Of a stretch of 35,176 nt of DNA, positions 8,991-17,921 are shown one piece after another. Made by a program: the position numbers and the translations under genes. The notes beneath the pieces are model-generated. The model was given only the letters and a program-made list of their open reading frames with translations. It had not been told where the DNA came from and made no database searches. This DNA is from Elusimicrobiota bacterium. Its GTDB lineage: Bacteria; Elusimicrobiota; Elusimicrobia; Elusimicrobiales; Elusimicrobiaceae. How positions within the stretch are numbered: position 1 is the first letter of the stretch; every line of letters starts with the position of its first letter. The stretch lies in NCBI GenBank assembly GCA_031264445.1, contig JAISDW010000088.1:1-35176 (forward strand), given 5' to 3'.

Positions 8991-9751
8991 CAGTGGTTTA
9001 AGGGACCGCTTCCGGCGCCCAAATCCAGGCCGGCTTTCAGCGCGCATGTAATATACTGTTTGGCGCGCTCAATGCTTGTTTCCAAAGGCAGGCCCGCGGC
9101 CAGATTGCAGGCTACTGCGCTTGAAAGCGTGCAGCCCGTGCCATGCGTGTTGGGATTATTTATTTTGGGCGCGCAAAACCAGCGGGCTTTTTTGCCGTCG
9201 TAAAATAAATCATCCGCGCAATTTTTTAAGTGTCCGCCTTTTAGTAAAACGGGTTTATTAAATTTTTTTGCCGCCGCTGGCATATCTTCTTTATTTTCTA
9301 TTTTCAGGCCGGTGATGGCTTCGGCTTCCGCAATATTGGGCGTGATGAGCGACGCCAAAGGAAAAAGTTTTTCCTTTAAAGCGTTTACGGCGCCTTCGCT
9401 TATAAGCCTGCCGCCGCTGGTGGCCACCATAACAGGGTCAAGCACTATATTTGCCGCTTTAAATTTTTTCAGCGCGGATGCTATTGCCTCAATAATTTCA
9501 ATTTCGGAAACCATGCCTATTTTGACGGCGTCGGGGAAAATGTCCGTAAACACGCATTCCAGCTGTTTGGTGACGAAGGCCGCGTCAACATTCATTACGC
9601 CGTAAACGCCGGTGGTGTTTTGCGCGGTCAGGGCGGTTATCACGCTTGAAGCGTAGAGGCCGTGCGCCGTGATTGTTTTTATGTCGGCCTGTATGCCAGC
9701 GCCGCCGCTTGAGTCCGAGCCCGCGATTGTTAGTACCGTTTTCATTTCCAC
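8978..9751 (-). CDS. thiD: Hydroxymethylpyrimidine/phosphomethylpyrimidine kinase
   Basis: 'VLTIAGSDSSGGAGIQADIKTITAHGLYASSVITALTAQNT', 'NTHGTGCTLSSAVA'. Confidence 0.93.
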   Translation of the reverse strand: MEMKTVLTIAGSDSSGGAGIQADIKTITAHGLYASSVITALTAQNTTGVYGVMNVDAAFVTKQLECVFTDIFPDAVKIGMVSEIEIIEAIASALKKFKAANIVLDPVMVATSGGRLISEGAVNALKEKLFPLASLITPNIAEAEAITGLKIENKEDMPAAAKKFNKPVLLKGGHLKNCADDLFYDGKKARWFCAPKINNPNTHGTGCTLSSAVACNLAAGLPLETSIERAKQYITCALKAGLDLGAGSGPLNHCCKF

Positions 9752-10992
9752 TCCTCAAGCGAATTTAAGTAAAAATCCGCGCTTTCAAGCATTTGTTGTT
9801 TGTCATCGTTTACATCGTTTACATTGGAATCATAAACGCCTACGGCGTAAAAACCGGCTTTTTTAGCGGTTTGCAGCGCGGTGAGATTATCTTCCGCCAG
9901 AATACTTTTTTCTTTTACGCCGCCAGCCGCTTTAAGCGCGGCCAGAAAAACCGCGGGGCTATCTTTGGAGGCTCCCGCGTCACGGGTTGTTATTATATTT
10001 GTAAAAAACTCTCGGGCTTTAAGCCTTTTTAACACGGCGGTTACGGGCTCTTTTAGCGCGCCGGTGGCTATAACCATTTTTTTGTTTTGGCTTTGCAGTT
10101 TTTCCAAAAGTTCTCTTGCGCCCGGTTTAAACAAAGAATATTTTTTATAACCTTCCGTTAAAAGATGAGAGAGCTCTTTTTCTATTTCTTCCGCACCATC
10201 GGCAAGCGGGTATTTATTTTTAAGATGAAGCGCGGCCTCGGGCAGCGTTAAATACTCCAGCTCTTCATAAAGGACGGGCCCGGGTGTGATATTTTTACCC
10301 GCGAGATAATCTTTTGCCAAGTTCTTCCATACCGGCATGGAGTCTATTAAAGTGCCGTCAAAGTCAAAAATAATACAATCAGAAATTACTTTCATAATTT
10401 CAAAGCGCAGCTCTTTAGCCGCCGTATACACGTCCTTCGTGCCGAAGAGAGAAGAAATTACCGCTATGCCCGAAAGGCCGGCGCCCTCAAGCCGGGCGAT
10501 ATTATTCGCGTTTATTCCGCCAATGGCGACGACGGGTATTTTTACGGTTGAGCATATTTCTTTCAATACGCCCATAGAAATATTTTGCGCGTCGCCCTTA
10601 CTGGGCGTGGGGAAAACCGCGCCCGCGCCCAGATAATCGGCGCCTGCCGCCTGCGCTTCAAGGGCTTCTTTTTTGTTAAAGACCGATATGCCCAATATTT
10701 TCCTTGGCCCCAGCATTTTGCGCGCTTCGCGCGCCGTTATGTCGCTTTGTCCTGCGTGCAGGCCTTCAGCGTTTACCCTGAGCGCGACTTCCAAATTATC
10801 ATTAATTATAAGAGGCACTTTATATCTTGAAGTTATTTTTTTAACTTCCTCCGCGCGTGAAATAAATTCATCCGCGGGCAGATTTTTGCACCTTAACTGT
10901 ACAAGCGTTGCGCCGCCTTTTATCGCGGCTTCCAGATTTTTTACGCCGTCCGTCACGGCGTAAAGTGCTGGATTAAACGGTAAGGGTTTCAA
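9742..10992 (-). CDS. thiE: Thiamine-phosphate synthase fused to a C-terminal HAD-superfamily phosphatase domain
   Basis: N-terminal ThiE: 'LYAVTDG...VQLRCKN...LIINDNLEVALRVNAEGLHAGQSD...GAGAVFPTPSK...VVAIGGINANN'. C-terminal HAD: 'CIIFDFDGTLIDSMPVW', 'VIATGAL', 'KDSPAVF', 'ILAEDN'. Single uninterrupted frame. Confidence 0.9.
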   Translation of the reverse strand: MKPLPFNPALYAVTDGVKNLEAAIKGGATLVQLRCKNLPADEFISRAEEVKKITSRYKVPLIINDNLEVALRVNAEGLHAGQSDITAREARKMLGPRKILGISVFNKKEALEAQAAGADYLGAGAVFPTPSKGDAQNISMGVLKEICSTVKIPVVAIGGINANNIARLEGAGLSGIAVISSLFGTKDVYTAAKELRFEIMKVISDCIIFDFDGTLIDSMPVWKNLAKDYLAGKNITPGPVLYEELEYLTLPEAALHLKNKYPLADGAEEIEKELSHLLTEGYKKYSLFKPGARELLEKLQSQNKKMVIATGALKEPVTAVLKRLKAREFFTNIITTRDAGASKDSPAVFLAALKAAGGVKEKSILAEDNLTALQTAKKAGFYAVGVYDSNVNDVNDDKQQMLESADFYLNSLEEWK

Positions 10993-11749
10993 TTTTTTTC
11001 TCCCTTTGCACTGTTTCGGGGGTTAAGAAGCCGACGGCGTCTATGAGATTGTTCCTGTAAGACATCAGCCCCTGGTTTTTGAAAGCTCTTTCGCCCGCTA
11101 CGCCAAAAGCCGCAGTCGCGCAAACCGCTGCGTCCAAGGAAGGAAACTCCGCCCTGAAAGCCGCGCACAAGGCCCCCAGCATGCAGCCGCTGCCGCACAC
11201 GCGGCCCATGTATTCGTGTCCGTTTGCGATAGAAAGAGTTTTTTCGCCGTCTGAAATTATATCCAAAGGCCCGCTTATTAAAATTACGCTTTTGGTTTTT
11301 AAGGCCAGCTCTTTTGCAAGCAAAGCGGCGTTTTTGGGTGAAGCTTTATCTTCGTCGCTTGCGTCTACGCCTTTTGTTGCGTTTGCGCTGCCAGCTATGT
11401 TTTTTATTTCCGAAATATTGCCTTTTATTATGTCAAAGCGGATATTTTCAAGCAACTGAAGCGCGGCTTCAGTCCTTAAGCGGCTTGCGCCCGCGCCGAC
11501 GGGGTCAAGAATTACGGGGATATTAAGAGCATTGGCTTTTTTGCCGGCGCGCAACATGGCATTTACGGTGCGGGCGTTCAGCGTGCCTATGTTAATGTAA
11601 AGCGCGTTTGATATGGAAACGATGTCTTCGACTTCTCTTTCATCGTCGGCCATTACGGGGCTGGCGCCGCAGGCTAGTAAAACATTGGCGCAGTCGTTTA
11701 CCGTAACGTAATTTGTTATGCAGTGTACTAAAGGTTTGGTTTGCAGCAT
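10973..11749 (-). CDS. thiM: Hydroxyethylthiazole kinase
   Basis: 'PLVHCITNYVTVNDCANVLLACGASPVMADDEREVEDIV', 'VILDPVGAGASRLRTE', 'GSGCMLGAL'. Confidence 0.93.
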   Translation of the reverse strand: MLQTKPLVHCITNYVTVNDCANVLLACGASPVMADDEREVEDIVSISNALYINIGTLNARTVNAMLRAGKKANALNIPVILDPVGAGASRLRTEAALQLLENIRFDIIKGNISEIKNIAGSANATKGVDASDEDKASPKNAALLAKELALKTKSVILISGPLDIISDGEKTLSIANGHEYMGRVCGSGCMLGALCAAFRAEFPSLDAAVCATAAFGVAGERAFKNQGLMSYRNNLIDAVGFLTPETVQREKKIETLTV

Positions 11750-11762
11750 TTTTTATCCCTCC

Positions 11763-11840
11763 GTTGGTATTATCCAAATCAGGTTATATGGGTCGGAATT
11801 AAAAATTCCCTCTCAGCCTATACATAAGCTCCCCGCCAAC
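11763..11840 (-). ncRNA. TPP riboswitch (THI element) upstream of thiM
   Basis: Reverse strand GTTGGCGGGGAGC...GGCTGAGAGGGAATTTTTAATTCCGACCCATATAACCTGATTTGGATAATACCAACGGAGGGA: P1 GTTGG/CCAAC, CUGAGA and ACCUGAU...GGAUAAU consensus. Confidence 0.95.
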
Positions 11841-11875
11841 TATGAATTATATTAATATTATAACAAAATAACTGA

Positions 11876-11960
11876 AAGTTTTTTAAGCATAAAAAACCGA
11901 GTTTTAAGAAAAGAAAACCCTTCGGCATAATTGCCGAAGGGTTCAGTCTTGAAACAACGC
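11876..11960 (-). repeat. Degenerate intergenic repeat, copy C, containing a perfect hairpin that probably terminates the M20 peptidase gene
   Basis: AACCCTTCGGCA-TAAT-TGCCGAAGGGTT at 11918-11945 (12-bp stem), followed by TTTTCTTTT on the minus strand; flanks align with copy B (TTAAGCA.AAAAA...TAAGAA.AG...AAGGGTT.AGT). Confidence 0.6.
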
Positions 11961-11983
11961 GCCAAATCGTGGGCGCAATCCCG

Positions 11984-13126
11984 CTACTTCTTATAATTCC
12001 GTACAATATCCAGCACGATGTCCGCCGTCTGGTTGAACATTTTGATGTCCAGCCACTCGTTCAGCGTGTGCGGCGCGCGGTAGCCTATGCCGATTATCGG
12101 CGTAAGGAGACCTTTGCCGTAAAGGATATTGGCGTCATACCCGCCGCCGCTGGAATGGGCGTGTATTTTAACCCCGTGCTTAGCGGCCTGCGCCGTGATG
12201 TGATTCATCAGCGCGGACTTGGGGGGGATATTGAGTATGGGGTATTTTTCGCTCACTTTTACGTCAATAACGGCTTTGACCGTTTTGCCGTTTACTTTTT
12301 TGGTAAATTTCTTTTCGGCCTTTTTGAAGCAGTCCTGCATGTGTTTGATTTGCTTCTTAAGGCTGGCGAGATTTCGGCTTCGCGCCTCACCTTGCAAAGT
12401 CAGGGCGGGCATTACGACGTTTGTGGAATTGCCGCCGTTTATTACGCCGAAGTTGGCTATTGTCAGCGGGTCTATGCGGCCCAGTTTCATTATTGAAAGC
12501 GCGTAAGCTGCGGCTTCCAGCGCGGAGATACCCTTTTCCGGCTCCATGCCGGCGTGGGCGGCAAGGCCTGTTATTTCGACATCAAATACAACCGCGGCCG
12601 GGGCCTGCACCACAAGGGCGTCATTCTCATTGTTGTCCAAAAGCAAGCCTTCGCGGCCTTTGAGTTTTGTGGCGTCCAAACCCTTCGCGCCGTACATACC
12701 CGATTCTTCGCATAAGGTCAGCAGCACTTCCACAGGCGGGTGGGGGATTTTCTTTTCTTTAAGCGTTTGTATGACTTCAAGGATTATGGCTATGCCGGCC
12801 CTGTCATCCGCGCTCAAAATGGTGCTGCCGTCGGAGGTTACTTTGCCGTTTTTCACAATCGGTTTTACGCCTTTGCAGGGTTTTACGCTGTCCAGATGCG
12901 CGCCCAGAATAAACGGGGCGGATTTTATGCTGCCCGGCAGCGAGGCTATAACATTACCTTTGGCATTTGTTTTAAAGGTTTTGCCGGCATTATCGGTACA
13001 TACTTTGCAGCCCAGCTGTTTTAATTTCTTTTCGGCCAGCAGCTGCATTGGCAGCTCTTCGTATGAGGGGGCCTCAACTTTAGCCAGCTCAAGGAAGGTG
13101 TCCATAAGTCTTTTATGATTTATCAT
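11984..13126 (-). CDS. M20-family peptidase (tripeptidase T-like)
   Basis: 'FILGAHLDSVKPCKGVKP', 'ILSADDRAGIAIILEVI', 'LLTLCEESGMYGAKGLD', 'GGYDANILYGKGLLTPIIGIGYRAPHTLNEWLD'. Confidence 0.88.
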   Translation of the reverse strand: MINHKRLMDTFLELAKVEAPSYEELPMQLLAEKKLKQLGCKVCTDNAGKTFKTNAKGNVIASLPGSIKSAPFILGAHLDSVKPCKGVKPIVKNGKVTSDGSTILSADDRAGIAIILEVIQTLKEKKIPHPPVEVLLTLCEESGMYGAKGLDATKLKGREGLLLDNNENDALVVQAPAAVVFDVEITGLAAHAGMEPEKGISALEAAAYALSIMKLGRIDPLTIANFGVINGGNSTNVVMPALTLQGEARSRNLASLKKQIKHMQDCFKKAEKKFTKKVNGKTVKAVIDVKVSEKYPILNIPPKSALMNHITAQAAKHGVKIHAHSSGGGYDANILYGKGLLTPIIGIGYRAPHTLNEWLDIKMFNQTADIVLDIVRNYKK

Positions 13127-13202
13127 TGCGCTTTCTCCTTATATAAGGCATACAAGCTAAGTATATTATAACATGCGCAAAGTTTTTTTGTAAACTGTAT
13201 GT

Positions 13203-13637
13203 ATGAAGAAATTTATGCTGCCCGCCCTGCTTTGCGTTTTGTGCGCGTGCGGCGGGTATAAAAAGACGGCCGTCACGCTGCCCGACGGCTTTGTGGTTAG
13301 GGCGGAAGTCGCCGATACTCCGCAAAAGGCCGAAAGAGGCCTTATGTTCCGCGAAAGTCTGGCCGAGGACGGGGGCATGTTATTTACTTTTGACGCGGCG
13401 GGGCCGCGTATGTTCTGGATGAAAAACACTTTTATAGACCTTGACATAATTTTTATAAATTCCGACGGGAGCGTCTATTCCGTCGCCGCAGGCGTGCCGC
13501 GTTCCTATTCCTACACGCCGGACCATCAGGTGGCATATGTCCCGGGCTACGGGCAGTATGTGCTTGAGCTTGCCTCCGGCGGCGCGCGCAGACATAATAT
13601 AACGGAAGGCTCCAAAATAAAATTTGAATTAAAATGA
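13203..13637 (+). CDS. DUF192-family lipoprotein
   Basis: Lipobox 'LLCVLCAC'; 'ERGLMFRESLAEDGGMLFTFDAAGPRMFWMKNTFIDLDIIFINSDGSV'. Confidence 0.85.
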   Translation: MKKFMLPALLCVLCACGGYKKTAVTLPDGFVVRAEVADTPQKAERGLMFRESLAEDGGMLFTFDAAGPRMFWMKNTFIDLDIIFINSDGSVYSVAAGVPRSYSYTPDHQVAYVPGYGQYVLELASGGARRHNITEGSKIKFELK

Positions 13638-15046
13638 AAAAAATCCTGATATTTTTCTTTTTCTTCCTGCCGGTTTTGCTTGGCGCACAGGAACGCGCTA
13701 TTGATTATGCCCCGCTTAACGCCGCCGTAAAAGAAAATCTTATAAACCTTATAAATATAAACACCGCCCAGCCCGAGCCGGACGAAACGCTCGCCGCGCG
13801 CTATATTTACAAAGTGCTGAACAAAAATAATATAGACTGGGATATTTACCGCGCGGAAAAGCCGCGCGCCAATCTTATCGCCGTCCTGAAAGCCGATAAA
13901 AAGGCGCCCAGGCAGGACGCGCTGATAATGCTCGCCCATCTTGACACCGCCGCCGTGCACGGCGAATGGGCAAATCCGCCGGCCAAGGCCGTGCTGAAAG
14001 ACGGGCGCATTTACGGCCTGGGCTCAAGCGACGCCAAGAACTACGCTGCCGTAAACCTGGCCATAATGACGTGGCTTAAGCAAAATAAAGTAAGGCTTAA
14101 CCGCGATATTATTTTCCTGTTCACCGCCGACGAAGAAAACGGCAGCGCCAAAGGCATCAGATTTTTGTACGACAAATATCCGCAGAAACTTAAAGCCGGC
14201 TACGCGCTCAACGAAGGCGGCGGGTTTACGGACGAGGGCAGGGGCAGCATAATGTTTGTTGAGGCGGCTACAAAGATGTATATGGATATCCTGATAACGG
14301 CTTACGGCGAGGACGCGCATTCCGCCGCGCCGGCCGACAATAACGCAATTTATAAACTTTCGCAGGCGCTTTCAAAGATAGAAGCCTATAACCCGCCGCT
14401 GCACGCCGCGCCCTTTACCATAAAATTTTTTGAAAAGGTTTACCCGCTGCAGGACGACGATGCAAAAACCACGATGGCTATTTTCCTTAATTCCTCAGAC
14501 TATATGCAGCGCGCGCAGGCGGCCCGCATAATAAGCGAGGACAGGTTTTTCAAAACCCAGCTTATGGACACCATATCGCCCACGGTGATTACCGCCGGCG
14601 CGCAGAGCAATACCGTGTCTTCCGAGGCTTACGCCACGCTGAACTGCCGCCTGCTGCCCGATACCGACCCGGCGAGGTTTCTTGCCGCGCTTACCGGCCT
14701 GTTTGATAATGACGACAGCATTACGCTTACGGTAACCGAGCGGCCGCAGCTGCCCTTTCCCCAGCCGGATCCTTCCGGCAATGACCCGCTTTTGCGCTCA
14801 ATTGAACGCGCCGTGGGAAATGTTAATCCCGGCGCGCTTACGCTGGCCGGCATAGGCCCGGCCGCAAGCGAGAGCGAGTTTTTAAGACGCCGCGGCGTAA
14901 TAACTTACGGCATAGGCCCGCGCATGGACAGGGACGGCGGCGGCGGGCCGCATCAGGTTGACGAGAGCATCGCCGAGGAAGACCTTTATCACCAGCTGAA
15001 GCTGACGCTGAACATAGTGCTTGATTTCGCGGAATACGCGCCGTAG
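13634..15046 (+). CDS. Exported M20-family metallopeptidase
   Basis: Signal peptide 'MKKILIFFFFFLPVLLGAQ'; 'LIMLAHLDTAAVHGEW', 'GLGSSDAKNYAAV', 'FTADEENGSAKGIRFL'. Confidence 0.85.
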   Translation: MKKILIFFFFFLPVLLGAQERAIDYAPLNAAVKENLINLININTAQPEPDETLAARYIYKVLNKNNIDWDIYRAEKPRANLIAVLKADKKAPRQDALIMLAHLDTAAVHGEWANPPAKAVLKDGRIYGLGSSDAKNYAAVNLAIMTWLKQNKVRLNRDIIFLFTADEENGSAKGIRFLYDKYPQKLKAGYALNEGGGFTDEGRGSIMFVEAATKMYMDILITAYGEDAHSAAPADNNAIYKLSQALSKIEAYNPPLHAAPFTIKFFEKVYPLQDDDAKTTMAIFLNSSDYMQRAQAARIISEDRFFKTQLMDTISPTVITAGAQSNTVSSEAYATLNCRLLPDTDPARFLAALTGLFDNDDSITLTVTERPQLPFPQPDPSGNDPLLRSIERAVGNVNPGALTLAGIGPAASESEFLRRRGVITYGIGPRMDRDGGGGPHQVDESIAEEDLYHQLKLTLNIVLDFAEYAP

Positions 15047-15116
15047 TTTTTGAAGCGCAGGCCGCTGCTTTGCCTGCGTGCGCAATGAAAGCGGCGGCAA
15101 TGCCCCTTCCCTCCCG

Positions 15117-15211
15117 CGGTGTATAAAATATATAATATAGTTGTCGTAACACCTGTGTACTGCTAATTAGCGACGTATAAAATATAGTATGCCGTAACAG
15201 GAGGCTGTATA
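15117..15211 (+). repeat. Imperfect direct duplication upstream of the M24 peptidase pair
   Basis: GCGgtGTATAAAATATA...CGTAACAcc (from 15117) and GCGacGTATAAAATATA...CGTAACAgg (from 15170). Confidence 0.5.
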
Positions 15212-16266
15212 TGCAAAAAATTGACAATTCAAAAATTGCTGCTTTGAAAAATATTCTCAAAAAGAACGAACTTGACGGGTGTATCATAACCGATGTTAAC
15301 GACTTAAAATATTTCATTGGTAGTGTTTTCCTCCACAACGGGGAAGCTGTTATGCTGGCTTCGTCAAATGGGTTTTTCCTTACGGCGCGCAGTCTCTACG
15401 AGGCCCCGGTCAGTGCCGCTTTCCCGCAGATAAAAACCGAAGGCTGCGACGGCGACAGGCCCGCCAAAATAGTTGAGACCGCAAGAAAAATGGGCCTCGG
15501 GAATATAGCTTTTGACGGCGGCAAAGAGATTTACAGCGCCGGCAAGATTTACGAGAAGGCAGGCTTCAAAGATATCCCGGGCATTATAGGCAGTCTGCGC
15601 ATCGCAAAGACTGAGGACGAACTGGAAATCATGCGCAGCTCCGCCGGCATTTTATACGGCGCATTTAAATATATCCGGCAATTCCTAAAACCCGGCGTGA
15701 GCGAAAGCCAAATCGCCCGCCTGCTGGAAGATTATATGCTTAAAAAAGGCGCAAGCGGGCCTTCGTTTCCTACCATAGTCGCTTTCGGGGAGGGCACTTC
15801 CAGCCCGCATTATAAGACGGGCGAAGTCAAACTCAAAAAAAATATGCCCGTTATGCTGGACTTCGGTTGTTATTATGAAGGTTATTGCTCCGACATAACG
15901 CGCACATTCTGGTACGGCGATAAACCCGCGCCGAAGGAATTCGCGGAAATTTTAAAAACGGTGTGCGAAGCGCATGCCTTGGTCGCCGCCCGCGCCAAAT
16001 ACGGCATGAGCGGCGCGGAAATTGACGCCATAGCGCGCGGGCATATAGAAGCGGCGGGCTTCGGCAAATACTTCACGCACCGCACGGGCCACGGCATCGG
16101 GCTGGAGCCGCACGAGTCAGGCGACATCAGCCAGCTGAATAAAGAAAAAATCGGCCTTAATTACTGCTTCAGCGTGGAGCCCGGGATATACCTGTCCGGC
16201 AAATTTGGCGCGCGTTGGGAAGATTGTTTTTACATGACCAAAAACGGTATAAAAATTATTGAGTGA
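15211..16266 (+). CDS. M24-family aminopeptidase (Xaa-Pro aminopeptidase-like), copy 1
   Basis: Creatinase-type N-domain; metal ligands in 'VMLDFGCYYEGYCSDITRTFW', 'RTGHGIGLEPHE', 'FSVEPGIYL', 'ARWED'. Confidence 0.9.
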   Translation: MQKIDNSKIAALKNILKKNELDGCIITDVNDLKYFIGSVFLHNGEAVMLASSNGFFLTARSLYEAPVSAAFPQIKTEGCDGDRPAKIVETARKMGLGNIAFDGGKEIYSAGKIYEKAGFKDIPGIIGSLRIAKTEDELEIMRSSAGILYGAFKYIRQFLKPGVSESQIARLLEDYMLKKGASGPSFPTIVAFGEGTSSPHYKTGEVKLKKNMPVMLDFGCYYEGYCSDITRTFWYGDKPAPKEFAEILKTVCEAHALVAARAKYGMSGAEIDAIARGHIEAAGFGKYFTHRTGHGIGLEPHESGDISQLNKEKIGLNYCFSVEPGIYLSGKFGARWEDCFYMTKNGIKIIE

Positions 16267-16274
16267 GGTGCGGC

Positions 16275-17315
16275 ATGAAGTCTAGCGGCGAAAAGCTTAA
16301 AAAATTCCAGGAAATACTCAAAAAGCGGGGCATAGGCGCGTTTGTTGTTATGGACCTTGCCTCTGCGGTCTATCTTTCCGATTACCGCTTCAAAGCCCAG
16401 GGTGACGCTTATCTGCTTATAACGCCCTCGCGCGCTTTTTGTTTTACCAAGGAATTATATGCCATAACACTTCGCCGCGCCGCGCCGTTTCTTGAATGTA
16501 TAAACAGTCTTAATCCTTCAGACATCGTCGCAAAAGTTAAAGAGCTTAAAATAAAATCCGCGGCTTTTGACCCGGGACTTATTGAATATCTCCCGGGCAA
16601 TATGTTTAAAGCCGCGGGTTTTAAGGAACTGTCCGGCCTGATCTCCGCCGCGCGCGAAGTTAAACTGCCGGACGAAACCGCAAAAATCCGCAAGGCCTGC
16701 CATATATCGGCGAAGGCTTATGAAATCTTCCGCAAAAAACTTAAAACCGGCATGACGGAAATTGCCGCCGCAAGGATGCTGGAAGACATAATGTATTCGC
16801 TCGGCGCGACGGGCATTGCTTTTGAAACCATTATGGCTTTCGGCCCCGACGGCGCAAACCCGCATCACGAAAGCGGCGAAAGAAAACTGAAGGCGGAAGA
16901 CGCCGTTCTTATGGACTACGGCTGCTCTTATCACGGCTATTGTTCCGATATTACGCGCACCTTCTGGCACGGCAAAAAACCGTCGGCGGAATTTAAGCGT
17001 ATTTTTAAAATAGTCAAAGCCGCGCATGACCTGGGTATTAAGTCCGCCCGCGCCGCAATGACGGGCGGCGCGCTGGACGCCGTCTGCCGCGGTTATATGG
17101 GCAGCCTTGCCAAACATTTTATACACAGCACCGGCCACGGCCTGGGCGTGCAGATACACGAGCCGCCCTGGATACGCGCCAACTCTTTAAGCAATCTGGG
17201 CTGCGGCAGTATTTTTACGATAGAGCCCGGGATATATTTTGAAGGTAAGCTGGGCATAAGATGGGAAAACACCGTGCTTCTTACAAAACGCGGCGCAGAA
17301 ATTCTGACTAAATAA
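16275..17315 (+). CDS. M24-family aminopeptidase, copy 2 (tandem paralogue)
   Basis: 'VLMDYGCSYHGYCSDITRTFWHG', 'STGHGLGVQIHE', 'FTIEPGIYF', 'IRWEN'; start chosen at ATG 16275. Confidence 0.9.
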   Translation: MKSSGEKLKKFQEILKKRGIGAFVVMDLASAVYLSDYRFKAQGDAYLLITPSRAFCFTKELYAITLRRAAPFLECINSLNPSDIVAKVKELKIKSAAFDPGLIEYLPGNMFKAAGFKELSGLISAAREVKLPDETAKIRKACHISAKAYEIFRKKLKTGMTEIAAARMLEDIMYSLGATGIAFETIMAFGPDGANPHHESGERKLKAEDAVLMDYGCSYHGYCSDITRTFWHGKKPSAEFKRIFKIVKAAHDLGIKSARAAMTGGALDAVCRGYMGSLAKHFIHSTGHGLGVQIHEPPWIRANSLSNLGCGSIFTIEPGIYFEGKLGIRWENTVLLTKRGAEILTK

Positions 17316-17345
17316 TAATTTAACTTAACAAAGGAGAAGCGGATT

Positions 17346-17921
17346 ATGATAGGCACGGGTGATTTCAGGGAAGGTTTAATTTTTGAGAACGAAAACGGCG
17401 AGCTGGTTGAAATTATGGAATACCAGCATCACCGCAAATCGCAGGCGCGCGCCGTGGTGCGCGTTAAGCTGCGCAATTTAAATACCGGTTCCATTATAGA
17501 AAGTTCTTACAGGCCCGAGGATAAATTCAAGGAAGCAAGCATAGAAAAACGGCCTTTCACCTATTCTTACGCCGACGGCGATATGCTTTATTTTATGGAC
17601 AGCGCCAGCTACGAGCAGGTGGGCGTACCCGCCGCGAAGCTGGGCAATAAGAAAAATTATCTGGTGGATAATATGGAAGCGGTCGGGCTTTATATAAACG
17701 ATTCCCTCTTCAGCGTTGATTTGCCGATTAAGGTTGATTTGCGCGTGGCCTCAACCGTGCCGGGCGTGCGCGGCGATACCGTGGCAAATATGACCAAAAT
17801 GGCCACGCTGGAATCGGGCATAGAAGTCAAAGTGCCGCTGTTTATAAACGAGGGCGATAAAATCCGCATAGATACCCGCACCGATACCTACGTGGAGCGG
17901 GTTAATGATATTAAGCCGTGA
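17346..17921 (+). CDS. efp: Translation elongation factor P
   Basis: 'GTGDFREGLIFENENGELVEIMEYQHH...ARAVVRVKLRNLNTGSIIESSYRPEDKF...VPGVRGDTVANMTKMATLESGIEVKVPLFINEGDKIRIDTRTDTYVERV'. Confidence 0.95.
   Translation: MIGTGDFREGLIFENENGELVEIMEYQHHRKSQARAVVRVKLRNLNTGSIIESSYRPEDKFKEASIEKRPFTYSYADGDMLYFMDSASYEQVGVPAAKLGNKKNYLVDNMEAVGLYINDSLFSVDLPIKVDLRVASTVPGVRGDTVANMTKMATLESGIEVKVPLFINEGDKIRIDTRTDTYVERVNDIKP

Noticed and set aside
8810-9001. 63-aa plus ORF in the thiD-ankyrin spacer
   Set aside because: Lies within degenerate repeat copy B; the corresponding frame in copy A is broken by stops, so not supported as protein-coding.
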